In this document: positions 23,032-33,356 of the stretch, piece after piece | Layout of the letters: each line of letters begins with the position of its first letter | How positions within the stretch are numbered: the first letter of the stretch is position 1 | Source of the DNA: Amphibalanus amphitrite | Taxonomy: Eukaryota > Arthropoda > Thecostraca > Balanomorpha > Balanidae | NCBI RefSeq assembly: GCF_019059575.1 | Contig: NW_024882026.1 | Location: 248,001 to 312,000, forward strand | Length of the DNA: 64,000 nucleotides | Direction of reading: 5' to 3' | The notes under the pieces: model-generated | Told to the model about the DNA's origin: nothing | The model's database searches: none | Seen by the model: only the letters and a program-made list of their open reading frames with translations | Made by a program: the position numbers and the translations under genes

Positions 23032-26000
23032 GTGTTTTTTACCTTTTTTGTGGCCAGTCAGGTATCTGCGTGCGCCTTTGCCTCATGTTATACGCGCCCT
23101 TTTTGCGCCTTTTTAACCACGCCTTTTATTCTACAGTGGAACTGTAGAGGCCTCCGGGCCAACTACCAGGACCTACAGTCTCTTATCCGTTGGCGCACAC
23201 CCCTTGTTTTAGGTCTCCAGGAGACCAAGCTAGCGCCAAATATCACCTTTGTCATCAAGGGCTACTCTGTTTTTAGAAGAGACCTGGACACCCCTACCAT
23301 TGCCCATGGAGGTGTGCTTCTGGCGGTTCACCACAGCGTACCTGCTCGCCAGGTGCCGCTGCAGACTTCCCTGCAGGCGGTGGCCGCCAGATTTGATCTC
23401 AACCACCGGGAACTGACCGTGTGCTCTTTATACCTACCACCAGGTAGAGCGCTCCCGGTGGTTGAGCTACATCGACTTGTCGATGAACTTCCACCTCCGG
23501 TCCTGCTAGTCGGCGATTTTAACGCCCATAGCCTGGCGTGGGGTTGCGACACGACTGGCACTCGTGGTCGACTTTTAGAATCTTTTATCCGCGATGAGGC
23601 GCTCTGTATTTTAAATACAGGACAGCGCACCTATTTTACAACACCCTCCGGTCAAACATCGGCTCTGGACCTGAGCTTAGCCAGCCCGCAGCTAGCTCAG
23701 CTTTTTAACTGGTTCGTCCATGACGACCCACTCGGGAGCGACCATTTCCCGGTGTGGTTGGAGCACCAGGAGTCCCCAGTAGTAGGCAGCCGTCCACCCA
23801 GGTGGAATCTTCGGAAGGCCGACTGGGGCGATTTCCAGACCGCCGTAGAGGCCTCTGTTCTATCCAGAGCCGACACCTCTGCGATATCCACAGAGGAGTT
23901 TACGTCCCTACTCATTGATTCCGCAAACGGGTGCATACCCAAGACGTCGAGCCAGCCTCGTCGTCCTCCTGTTCCGTGGTGGACCAAGGAATGCGGAGAC
24001 GCGATTCGTGCCAGGAAACGCGCTTTTAGAAAGTTTGACCGGAGTGGCACCACTGAGAACCTCATCGCTTTTAAGAAAGCGCGGGCTTTTGCCCGACGCG
24101 TTTTAAAAGAGGCAAAGGCTGTTTCATGGCGCACTTACGTAAGTTCCTTAAACCGTTTTACTCCTACGACCCAGATATGGGCACGCATGAAGCGCATTGA
24201 AGGCCGGTTCAGCTCTGTTCCGCTCCCGGTTTTAAGAGTGAACAACACGGACATATCTCACCCTTCAGACGTCGCAGAGACGATAGGCCGTGCACTCTAT
24301 CAGCGCTGCCGAGGAGAGTCCTCACGACCTGCACCAGCCGCCGTGGACTTCAGCACAGCTGAAAATTTCGTGTACAATGAGCCTTTCACCATGGTTGAGC
24401 TTACGTCTGCCATCAGCTCGTTGCGCAGCGTCTCAGAAGGTCCGGATGCTGTCCACAACGACATGCTCCGTCATCTCCCCGCAGTTGCCCTCGAGGCGCT
24501 GCTAGCAACCTTTAATTCGCTTTGGGAGACTGGCACCTTCCCTGAGACCTGGCGGGAAGCCATTATTATTCCCATCTTGAAGGCTGGCAAGTCGGGACAT
24601 GACCCTCTCCATTATCGGCCCATCTCTCTCACATCATCGCTATCAAAGCTGATGGAGAAGATGGTCAATGTGCGTCTTAGCTGGTTTCTGGAACATCACG
24701 GTGTTTTTACAAACGCCCAGTGCGGTTTTAGAAAACACCGCAGCCCTGTGGACCACATCTTAGCCCTTGACACCGAGATACGCACCTGTTTTACTGAAAA
24801 GAAGCACCTTGGAGCACTGTTCTTTGATATTGAGGCGGCCTATGATACAGTGTTACGACACAGAATACTTTCCAAAGTACATAAGTACGGCATACGTGGC
24901 CGAATGGGTCTCTTTATCAAGAACTTTTTATCGGGTCGTCGGTTCAAAGTCCGTGTTGGCAGCCGTCTCTCGAGCAGTTTTATTCAGGAGAACGGAGTTC
25001 CTCAGGGCGGAGTGCTCAGTGTGGCGCTGTTCGCTGTGGCGATCAATGACATTGGCGACAATCTCGCACCATCTATCGGCAAATCACTATTTGTCGATGA
25101 TTTCGCGATCTGGTTTTCAGCTACGACCGCCCGTCACGTTGCCAGACAGTTGCAGCTCGCTGTAACCCGTCTGGAGAGGTGGAGCGACGACAACGGCCTT
25201 CGTTTTTCAACAACGAAGACCGTCGCTATGCACTTTTGCCGCCGCCGCTGTGACGACTTAGCCTTGGGAATCAAGCTCCATGGACAGGTGATTCCTACTC
25301 GGCCGGTGGCGAAGTTTCTTGGAATCTTTTTTGACAGTCGTTTGACGTATAGAGAACATTTTAGAACGCTTCGGGAACGATGTTTTAAATCCCTGAACGT
25401 TTTAAAATGTGTCGCCCGCACATCTTATGGTGCGGACCGCAGGACCCTTCTTCTTCTCTATCGATCGATTATACGATCGAAGCTGGATTACGCTTCCTTT
25501 GTCTATGATTCAGCGAGTGAATCCAGCAAGAAGGTCCTGGATACAGTCCATCATGCAGCACTCCGAATAGCCACCGGAGCATTCCGCACCTCGCCCAGGA
25601 GCAGCATTCTTGCTGAGGCGCACGAGCCGCCACTTTCTCTCCGCCGTCAGACGCTGGGGATGCGTTATGCTCTTAAACTACGTCAATTCCCGACGCATCC
25701 GACGTACCCGTACGTCTTTTCGCGTCACATTGCTTCATCTGGTAATGGGACGAGTCATCCATTCGGAGCACGCATGAGAGGTTTATTCTCTACATCGAAT
25801 ATAGCCTTGCGCGGCGTTCGGCGTATCTGGGGAACGCCTTCTCCACCCTGGAGAAACGCCCCGCCGCAGGTAGACCTCTCGCTTTCCGAAGTAAAAAAGG
25901 ATAGCCTGCTGTCCTATGAAGCACAAACCAGAGCCTTGGAGCATATAGCCTCGTATGATGGTTTTATTTCAGTCTACACAGACGGCTCAAAAACATCCGA

Positions 26001-26799
26001 GGGAGCGGGTTGCTCTTTTGTCGCTGGTCGGGACACCCGCTCGTTTTCCCTTCCACCCAGCGCCTCGGTGTTTTCCTCAGAGCTAGTCGCCATCGAAAAG
26101 GCTCTGTGTTTTATTGAGGTGTCCGACGGTTTTTTCTATTTGATTTTATCAGACTCACTAAGCAGTCTGTTGGCTTTACGACGGTTTAATCCTGACGACC
26201 CGATCATTCAGGACATTTTAACTCGGCTAACTTCGGTGGAACAGTCCGGAAAGACTATCCGGTTTTGCTGGATTCCCAGTCATGTTGGAATCCAAGGCAA
26301 CGAGCTTGCTGACGCCGCCGCGAGACGCGCTGCCGCAGCGCCCTACACTCGGCGATTTCCTCTGCCTGCCCGGGATTACTATCCCGTCGTACGATCTTCC
26401 ATGCTCTCGCAGTGGCAGGCAGAGTGGGACTCGCGCGCGAGCAGTAAGCTGAGAGATATCAAGCCAACTCTCGAGCCTTGGTCGTCATCCATGCAAAGTA
26501 ACAGACATAACGAAGTCGTCTTATGTAGGCTGCGCATCGGCCATACGTATGCCACGCATGGTCATCTCCTCCGCGGAGAAGAGCAGCCCACCTGTCGCAG
26601 GTGTACCGTGCCTCTCACTGTCTCTCACGTGCTTTTATCTTGTCCTCTCGCTGAACCGAACCGGACACGCTACCTCGGGCGCATCGCTCCGGGTACCACT
26701 ATCCGCCGCTTACTGGGTGACGAGTCACCCTGGGTTTTATCCGGCAACATCTTTTCTTTTATCCGTTCGATCAACTTCCAAGTGATATACTCGACCTGA
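23032..26799 (+). CDS. LINE ORF2: AP-endonuclease, reverse transcriptase, RNase H
   Basis: A 1255-codon frame encoding the enzyme that nicks target DNA and reverse-transcribes the element RNA there. AP-endonuclease: N37 in QWNCRG, E64 in LQETKL, GDFNAH with D162, SDH with D237-H238. Reverse transcriptase: FFDIEAAYD with D599, GVPQGGVLS, and FVDD with D689-D690. RNase H: D984, E1017, D1041, D1094, a complete quartet. A C-x2-C-x7-H-x4-C knuckle begins at C1188. The stated start is a GTG: no ATG lies in frame between the stop at 22948-22950 and 24187, well past the endonuclease, so initiation must be non-AUG, by reinitiation, or through splicing. All catalytic residues I can check are present and there are no stops, so it looks intact. 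Confidence 0.93.
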   Translation: MFFTFFVASQVSACAFASCYTRPFCAFLTTPFILQWNCRGLRANYQDLQSLIRWRTPLVLGLQETKLAPNITFVIKGYSVFRRDLDTPTIAHGGVLLAVHHSVPARQVPLQTSLQAVAARFDLNHRELTVCSLYLPPGRALPVVELHRLVDELPPPVLLVGDFNAHSLAWGCDTTGTRGRLLESFIRDEALCILNTGQRTYFTTPSGQTSALDLSLASPQLAQLFNWFVHDDPLGSDHFPVWLEHQESPVVGSRPPRWNLRKADWGDFQTAVEASVLSRADTSAISTEEFTSLLIDSANGCIPKTSSQPRRPPVPWWTKECGDAIRARKRAFRKFDRSGTTENLIAFKKARAFARRVLKEAKAVSWRTYVSSLNRFTPTTQIWARMKRIEGRFSSVPLPVLRVNNTDISHPSDVAETIGRALYQRCRGESSRPAPAAVDFSTAENFVYNEPFTMVELTSAISSLRSVSEGPDAVHNDMLRHLPAVALEALLATFNSLWETGTFPETWREAIIIPILKAGKSGHDPLHYRPISLTSSLSKLMEKMVNVRLSWFLEHHGVFTNAQCGFRKHRSPVDHILALDTEIRTCFTEKKHLGALFFDIEAAYDTVLRHRILSKVHKYGIRGRMGLFIKNFLSGRRFKVRVGSRLSSSFIQENGVPQGGVLSVALFAVAINDIGDNLAPSIGKSLFVDDFAIWFSATTARHVARQLQLAVTRLERWSDDNGLRFSTTKTVAMHFCRRRCDDLALGIKLHGQVIPTRPVAKFLGIFFDSRLTYREHFRTLRERCFKSLNVLKCVARTSYGADRRTLLLLYRSIIRSKLDYASFVYDSASESSKKVLDTVHHAALRIATGAFRTSPRSSILAEAHEPPLSLRRQTLGMRYALKLRQFPTHPTYPYVFSRHIASSGNGTSHPFGARMRGLFSTSNIALRGVRRIWGTPSPPWRNAPPQVDLSLSEVKKDSLLSYEAQTRALEHIASYDGFISVYTDGSKTSEGAGCSFVAGRDTRSFSLPPSASVFSSELVAIEKALCFIEVSDGFFYLILSDSLSSLLALRRFNPDDPIIQDILTRLTSVEQSGKTIRFCWIPSHVGIQGNELADAAARRAAAAPYTRRFPLPARDYYPVVRSSMLSQWQAEWDSRASSKLRDIKPTLEPWSSSMQSNRHNEVVLCRLRIGHTYATHGHLLRGEEQPTCRRCTVPLTVSHVLLSCPLAEPNRTRYLGRIAPGTTIRRLLGDESPWVLSGNIFSFIRSINFQVIYST

Positions 26800-27026
26800 C
26801 CCCAATCCAACTAGCCCTCTCTAGTCCTTTCATCTAGTCAGTTGTCTAGGACGACACCTTTGCGCTGTTTTATCTTACCTTGCTATTTTATATCGAGTCT
26901 TACTTTCTAGTCTTAGTATCTAGAAGGTTCTTTCTTGTGGCACACTTGTTTTATTAGTACGACGTTATGGGCGCAAAATGACCTTAGCAGTCGGCGCGCC
27001 CTAAAGCCCCAATCAACAAACAAACA
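26800..27026 (+). other. LINE 3' UTR and CAA-rich tail
   Basis: About 227 bases with repeated CTAGTC/TCTAG words, the phrase GGCGCGCCCTAAAGCCCC, and a tail of CAA/CAAA units instead of poly-A. Sequence near the end of LINE RNA is normally what the reverse transcriptase recognises; that role is inferred here. Confidence 0.75.
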
Positions 27027-27039
27027 AATTACACAAAAG
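27027..27039. repeat. LINE target-site duplication, right copy
   Basis: AATTACACAAAAG, identical to 20387-20399. The pre-insertion site can be read as CTCCC, this word once, then TAGATACATAC. Confidence 0.85.
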
Positions 27040-27528
27040 TAGATACATACCCTACTAGGTATTAAAAAACAACCACCTTCCCATCACGTCCACCATCACC
27101 CAAAAACTATTGTTTTCATAGCTCAACAAACAATCTTTATCCGTTTGGTGTTCTTCACCTTCTAGTTTCGAGGACCGCTAACAGTTTTGCATTCGATGCT
27201 AAATTCGGATTAGAGATTTGCCAGACTGCTCGCAATATTTGCCACATGCAAACCACGCAAAATACGCTTTCATGTCGCAGCTGCGTCAATATACGCTGCA
27301 ACTACCTAGTGCTGGGCTAAATACATATTGCCAAACCAATTTAGATTTCTACTGTTGGATATTTTTTATTTAATGAATTGGACAGGATAAAACTGTTTTA
27401 CACGCATGCATAAATATGCTTAATTGAATCTAAAAATATAAACTATGTATTTTATATAGTTAAGTAATCCATGGTTCTGCTGCTAAATTAAAGATGGCTG
27501 CCCACTTAGCGCATGCGTACTTCAGTAC

Positions 27529-27772
27529 TAAAGGCCTGGCTACACTATGCGTGTTCTGCGTGCGTTTTTTGCGAGCTTGCATGTTTTGCGTATATTATAT
27601 AAACGTTAATAAAGCCTTTTATGATAATTTAATAATTAATTTTTTTTTATAAAAAATATAACAAAAACAAAACATAATATTGTTCCTTTCTAGAACCGTA
27701 TTATGCAAATCACGCAAACTCGCAAAAGCAAAAAACGCACGCAGAAAACGCGTCCTGGTAGCCAGGCCTTTA
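27529..27772. mobile_element. MITE with TAAAGGCCTGGCTAC inverted ends
   Basis: The left end TAAAGGCCTGGCTAC is matched perfectly by the complement of the right end. Similarity resumes inside at CTGCGTGCGTTTTTTGC and runs to about 50 bases per arm, around an AT-rich core. No clear target duplication was seen, so the superfamily is open. It lies within the right part of the hAT-like element 19571-28603. Confidence 0.75.
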
Positions 27773-28613
27773 CGTGGGGCGGGCTTGGAATTGTTGTTTT
27801 GTCATTGAAAATATGGATGGTTGAGGTAGTTTTATCATGAGAGCATTCAGTTTATATTATGTAACTATTGAATAACTTCGTATATGTCGATATTCCGTAT
27901 TCTTGATAGTAAAGAAAACTTGTAGCACGCCGAAAATGTCTAGTCCTGTGTAATGCTTTACTGGCTTTACCACTGCTTCATAAAGTATCAATCAATATTT
28001 TTTTTTGAATGGCTGATCACCAGCTATTTAAGTTTGGTATCACAATTGATTTGCAAATATTGTTCCTTTTCGATGATGCTGATAATATGTGGTAGTGTCC
28101 TGTGCAATTTTGCATGTTTCCTTTTGCAAGCGCCAAGCAGATAAATGAATTTTTATAAGTCTCTGGTAGCTTCATTTGTAACAGAGCTTGTCTTTTCTGT
28201 ACTTAAATTATCATCTTTACACCGTATTTATATAAATATCTACAACTTTGTTGAGTTCAGTATAGATTTAGTACTTTTCTATGATTTTTAGTATTTTCTT
28301 AGTGTATTTGGTTGGTATCTGTTTGGTATCAGTTTCCAAAAATGACTTAAATTGATATCACATATGTATAAATTTTAGATAACATCTTGATTGAATCGCG
28401 TTGAGTTAAATCATGAGTTGAGTCATTCCCTGAATCGCTGATAATGGGATGAGTCGTGATTGAGTTGAATCACAGGGTCTATGAGTCGTGATTGAATCGC
28501 TTGGAAAATCAGACTGTTTGATTGAGTTTTGATTGAATCGGTCATTTCATCAAGTGAGTCGTGATTGAATTGATTGAATTTTTTTGAATCGTTTACAAGT
28601 CTGGACTTCTAAG

Positions 28614-29527
28614 GACGGTATCATTTCGCCATGCTGTGTTGTTCTGACCTGTCGTGTCATGTCATAACATGTCATGTGATGTTCCAGCCTGTCCTCACAT
28701 GCATGGCAGGTCAGTCGTGTAACCATGAAACAAGACCAGCCACTAGCCAGAATAATCCGCGAACGACGAAAGCTCTTGCCCGCCCTTTTCTAATGGTCAC
28801 GTTGCAGGGAACAACACATTGCAACTAACACACGTGTACACTAGTGTTAACTGTTACTGGTGGAATATTAGGCTGCCAAAAGTGGTGCCCATTGTGAAGT
28901 CCCCAGTCTTCTTTAGTGTAAGAAAACAAAATTTTATGATTCTTTCGTTCATTTGCAATACACATGCATACTTTGCGTACGATTTCGTCAGAAGGCCAAA
29001 CTATTGCTTTTGTTTGAAAATGAAATAAAATCATGAATAATTTCCAAGAAGATGACGACCTTGCATATTGGACTGACGTTGTACATCCATCGTTTCCTTT
29101 TTAAAATTTAATTGTTGACAGTAATTGTCCATCAGGCGTAATTTGTCTTGCATTCATTCAGTGTAATTGTTAGCAGCTGTCTGCAACAAGGAGTGTAATT
29201 GCTTTTATTGGCCATTGTGTCTGCATATGTTCCATTCAGTGAACACGTTATTATCCAGTGCTAAAAGTTCCAGGAATCGAAAGACAACGGGCATTGGGCA
29301 ATAATCATATGATTTGAACTCGAAACATCACCGACATATGTAAGTTGCGACAATTTCTGATTATACGCAATATTATACTTTGTCCACGACTGACTTGACA
29401 TAAAGCGCCACCTTGACAGCTTGACAAGCCTTCTCGATTGAGAATCATCAACTCCTGACGAGTCTCAGATGCTCAGAAAACGGAAATTGGTTTGCAATCA
29501 TCACCTCGGGGAGCAGACTCAAGCAGT
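28614..29527. other. Non-coding stretch
   Basis: 28630-28700 has several TGTCATGTCA and ACATGTCATG words. No gene or element end recognised. AT-rich toward 29100. Confidence 0.4.
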
Positions 29528-29536
29528 CTGTTTACG

Positions 29537-30435
29537 TAGGGGAGAGTGGGGCAAAGCGGCCACCCTAACGCTTCTTACGATACCGACGCTTGATTTCTAA
29601 ACTTGGAAAGATTCTTTCTATACCAATGTGATCCCTATTAAATTGCCTTTTATTCCAACTGCGTTTCATTTCCAAAGGCGTTCACATATGGGAGATATTG
29701 ACAAAACTTTAAACCTATAGCATATTGGCCACTTTGCCCCATCCCTGAGGCAAAGCGGCCACCGGCGACTTCTCAAGTCCCGATATGAGAAACTGAATAG
29801 TTGCCTCATAAACGACTAGGGTATTTGATGGTGACAAGGTTTAAGCGAGGATGGATGTTTACTTAGTTATCTTCCCACCTGTAGATAAACAAATAAAGGA
29901 TTTTCATAGAAAAACATTTAACTGCATTATTTGGTAACTCTTGTAACCGAAAAATGGTCAAACTGAATGCCTGACGACACATTTGAATATAAATAATGTT
30001 TTTATCCAGATGGAAACAAGTTATGGCCAATTGGGGGCTGGCCACTTTGCCCCGGCCACTTTGCCCCGCGCATACCGTCCGAGCCAAAAATATTCCAGCT
30101 CAGCTATAAGTGGAGTAAAAAGCATTAAAATTGGTAGGAGTCATGCACGATAACCACACAATGCATGGACAAGAACGCTTATAAAAATTCCAAATGGTTA
30201 TGGAATAAGATAACATTTAAAAACTGTAAACATAGTTGGTAACCTGGCAAGAAATGCTTTTCCGTGTTTCACAGAACAATGGCGATGGGCGTGAAACCAC
30301 GGTCTGGCTCATTCGAACGGCCGCGAAGATAAGTATAATTAGAAACCATAAATTGGAACTGACGCCAGATGTGGAGGGCTAAAACGATGGGTGGCCGCTT
30401 TGCCCCGGGTGGCCGCTTTGCCCCACTCTCCCCTA
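29537..30435. mobile_element. GGGGAGAGTGGGGCAAAG transposon with repeated GGCCRCTTTGCCCC sites
   Basis: TAGGGGAGAGTGGGGCAAAG at the left is matched by the complement of the right end, and the inverted match covers about 28 bases. CTGTTTACG flanks it directly on the left (29528-29536) and two bases beyond the right end (30438-30446), so a target duplication of about 8-9 bases is likely. The motif GGCCRCTTTGCCCC occurs seven times within it: near 29548 (reverse), 29727, 29749 (reverse, partial), 30040, 30054, 30393 and 30411. Similar sequences are known to me from other animal genomes. No transposase ORF. Confidence 0.8.
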
Positions 30436-30446
30436 CCCTGTTTACG

Positions 30447-30554
30447 CAGCTGCGTATGAATGTCTACTCATGTCTTATTTTGTGACGTGCGGAAGTGAAA
30501 AGCCACACTATTGAGTGGACCTTTTGTGAATAAATATCTGTATCTGTATCTGTC
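30447..30554 (+). mobile_element. Possible LINE 3' tail
   Basis: AATAAA at 30529 is followed by three TATCTG units, a tail form seen in some LINEs. Nothing upstream identifies a coding region, so this is a short 3' remnant at best. Confidence 0.3.
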
Positions 30555-32180
30555 TCGACGAAGTTAAATGCCGTGCAGCGAACGTCTCGATGTCTGACAG
30601 CTGGATAATGTCTGAAGGAAAAACTTCCACTATAAGTTCGGTTCGCTCCGTCTGCTGGTTTTCTCTGGGACGTTTAGAATTATAGTAACAACGAAAGAAA
30701 GGCGTTTTGTCGCTTAGGGTGATTGGATAAAGAAATGTGCTTGATGCAAGTGACTTTGGCAGTTTTCTTTGTCTCAGTTCTAAATTATCAAGGCTGTAGA
30801 TAATTTTGAACACATGGTTTCTTATGATTATAGGCCTCATCTGTAGGAAGCCACCGTTAGTGTTTATCACCTCTAGAATATTCAAATATTGATAACATTG
30901 AATTTACTGAAGGCTAGTTCTCTGGTCATCGACCGAGATAATATCACTCATCCATTCCTAGCAACATCATGACTTTCACTCCTATTTTGGATGATCACCT
31001 GAGTTGCAGCCAACACTGCATCTCCTGATTGGGTAAACTTTCCCCGGACTCCATTTCCAGTCAGACAACCTCACATGACGTCATCCATACGTCACAAAGC
31101 CTCCCTTACCAGAGGTGCTCACATATGTCTGTCCTCTGACCATAAGCTCCCAGTTTTCACCTCACGAGGGTATATTTCGTGATGTGTGGCGGCATATTTG
31201 TGGTTTGGCTTCTCGCTGTCTCGATCACGCTATCCTCGTCATATATGCTGCCTCATGCACGCCAATACTTTATACAATCTTCCTCGTGCCTGTATGTCAT
31301 ACGCCTGCTTGAAGCTGCTTCATGCAGAGAACCCTTTGCCAGACACAGGGACTCCGCCACGGATTTAGGATTGAGGGCTCCGAGCCAAAAAAATACAAAC
31401 CCTCATACATATAGGTAGCGTCATCGGAAATAAACCCGCGACAAAATTATGGAGGTCAAGATTCCCGCGAACCTCTCCCAAGGTGTAACTCCTGGCTGGA
31501 CGCGAGTTTTCACCAGCGCTCTGTCTTCTTATCCGTCTATGAGTCCGTCTATCTGTCTGCCTGTCTGCTTGGCCATGGCGGTCACCCCTATCTTTCTTTC
31601 GACCGGCTTCTTCCAGCCGGCTCAGCCGAGCCAATACGGCGCCAAGGCTGTTACCTTGCAGTATACCGGCTCGGAGCGACTTAATCAGCACGCTATACCA
31701 TGGCTGGTTTACTGGTGTGGCGTGTATTGCACCGGGACAGTTTTACTTTCACCCGAGACAGGTGGCCGGCCGGTCTAGACAGTCCAGACTAGGTGTCAAG
31801 TGACAACAGTCTGAGTGCTAACGTTAATCAATGTTTTTGGTTGTTGAACTGGTAAGTGGAGGTTTCAGATGACGGTACTTTGTTAAAATCTAAAGAGCAC
31901 ATGGACCGTATTGTATTTTGATGGATCATTTACTTATGCCGTTACTTTTGATGTTGTCATGAATGATGGCTGTTTAAGCTCTTCGCGTAACGCAACCACC
32001 AGCTCATGCTATGACAGAAATCGCGCCATTATTGTCTATCTGCCTATGCTTTGTTTAAATTGATCCCAGCAATTAACCAGGCCTCAACTGCATGCTGATT
32101 AACATCAATGAGCTTTCAACCAGCCCATGAACCGTCAAATGTACCGATTCACTCTTGCACATGATCACATCGCATGCGGC
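30555..32180. other. Non-coding stretch
   Basis: The 125-codon minus-strand frame at 30508-30885 lacks an ATG at its start and shows no domain. CREs with TGACGTCA occur near 31077. No element ends recognised. Confidence 0.4.
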
Positions 32181-32184
32181 GTGC

Positions 32185-32303
32185 GAATAAGTCACGTGAT
32201 TTTCACTGCAGTACGACGCTCTCATGGTAACACCGGGTACTATGTGGGAATAAGTCACGTGATTTACACTGCAGTGCGGCGTTCCCATGGCAACACCGGC
32301 CGC
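32185..32303. promoter_or_regulatory. Tandem 63-bp duplication with E-box and X-box-like sites
   Basis: Two copies, 63 bases apart, each contain AAGTCACGTGATT (CACGTG at 32193 and 32256) followed by an X-box-like site: GCTCTCATGGTAAC at 32218 and GTTCCCATGGCAAC at 32281. The latter is close to the RFX consensus GTTGCCATGGCAAC. CACGTG binds bHLH factors such as USF, MITF and TFEB. No gene start is visible nearby, so a regulatory role is inference. Confidence 0.45.
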
Positions 32304-33271
32304 TGAGTGCCGTTGTTGCACGGCGCTGCTGCTGTCGGCCGTCAAATAATGTCGAGAATCGTGCCTTGGCGATGTTGGAGTGTTGGGGGTTTGATGGCCA
32401 CTGGCCAGGTGGTGGGCTCACGAACTTGGTGACACATCGGAACAGCTGACACGGATGGAGTTAGTTTTAGAAGTGAAGGTGATGTCTCGTAAAAATGGTA
32501 ATGCTGAAAGCAAAATGAAATAGATACTTTAAGGGCTGACCGTTTAGTTTTTTCCTTTTTTCGAATGGTGGATACTGGACATTCCATATATTCTCGTTAT
32601 TTAGATTGACTGTTCTAACATTTCATATGAAGCCACTTTGTAGTGAACTATTTTTTTCATTGTTCTGCAATGAATCCTTGCTGGGAAGCTGGGAAGAATT
32701 TTGATTCGGCAAACGAGAAAAATACTGGAAACAACATTACCGATTTAATTTTGACTCGATTGTGTAGATAACTAGTTGACATAGCTACCACGGGCGTCTT
32801 CGTCTTGCATGTAATGCCGAGACTATTCAATAAACAAAACGCAATCATAAAGCCGATACCATCAAAAAATCCCACGAATGACGTCATTTGGACCTTGGTG
32901 CGACATCTCCCCTCACATCTCCCCTTCCACACCTCTTCCCTTTAATCACCTCCCCTTGTGTGTTCGAACGAACAGAGGTGACATCACCACCTCCAGCCAA
33001 GACTACGTCGCCTCTTCTCCATCCCAAACCCTCTCCGTCGTGCCTTCACCTCCCGGCGCGGCAGTTATGACGCAATGCTGTGGTTCCTGGCGCACTCAGG
33101 CGAACAGCCGCGCTGTAAATGTTGCACAACATGCAGTCGGCAGTGGAGCATATCCCTTTGCGGATCCCTGCCGCTTCCCTAGCGCTTCTGCGCAGGTTTG
33201 CCGTCAACTAAATCCTTTGCTGGAGCGTTTTGACGTCTCAACGTCTCCGGCCTCTGCCGGCATATCTCGGG

Positions 33272-33275
<4 letters not shown>
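32304..33275. other. Non-coding stretch
   Basis: A CRE (TGACGTCA) lies at about 32880, followed by a C-rich patch to 33060. No coding signal or element end seen. Confidence 0.4.

Positions 33276-33354
<79 letters not shown>
33276..33354. repeat. (AG)n microsatellite, about 80 bp
   Basis: An uninterrupted AG dinucleotide run. The Glu-Arg and Ser-Leu frames across it are artefacts. Confidence 0.97.

Positions 33355-33356
<2 letters not shown>

Larger units (their letters stand above)
20400..27026 (+). mobile_element. Full-length non-LTR retrotransposon (LINE), I/Jockey-group
   Basis: A 6.6-kb LINE with a 5' UTR (20400-21232), ORF1 with three zinc knuckles, ORF2 with AP-endonuclease, reverse transcriptase, RNase H and a C-terminal zinc knuckle, a short 3' UTR and a CAA-rich tail (AATCAACAAACAAACAA). 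It is bounded by identical 13-bp duplications, and neither ORF has an internal stop. This indicates a recent full-length insertion. The RNase H and knuckle-bearing ORF1 suggest the I superclade (I, Nimb, R1, LOA or similar); a reverse-transcriptase phylogeny is needed to assign the clade. It sits inside the hAT-like element 19571-28603. Confidence 0.92.
19571..28603. mobile_element. Large hAT-like element with GATTGAATCG arrays, split by a LINE
   Basis: The left end CAGACTTGTAAGCGATTCAA matches the complement of the right end with one difference. Each end is followed by about 200 bases of irregular GATTGAATCG, GATTGAGTCG and ATGAATCGCT words, likely subterminal transposase-binding sites. GTTCTAAG lies at 19563-19570 and CTTCTAAG at 28606-28613, two bases past the right end, so an 8-bp duplication is likely but slightly decayed. 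Removing the LINE leaves about 2.4 kb of AT-rich sequence with no recognisable transposase. Confidence 0.7.
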
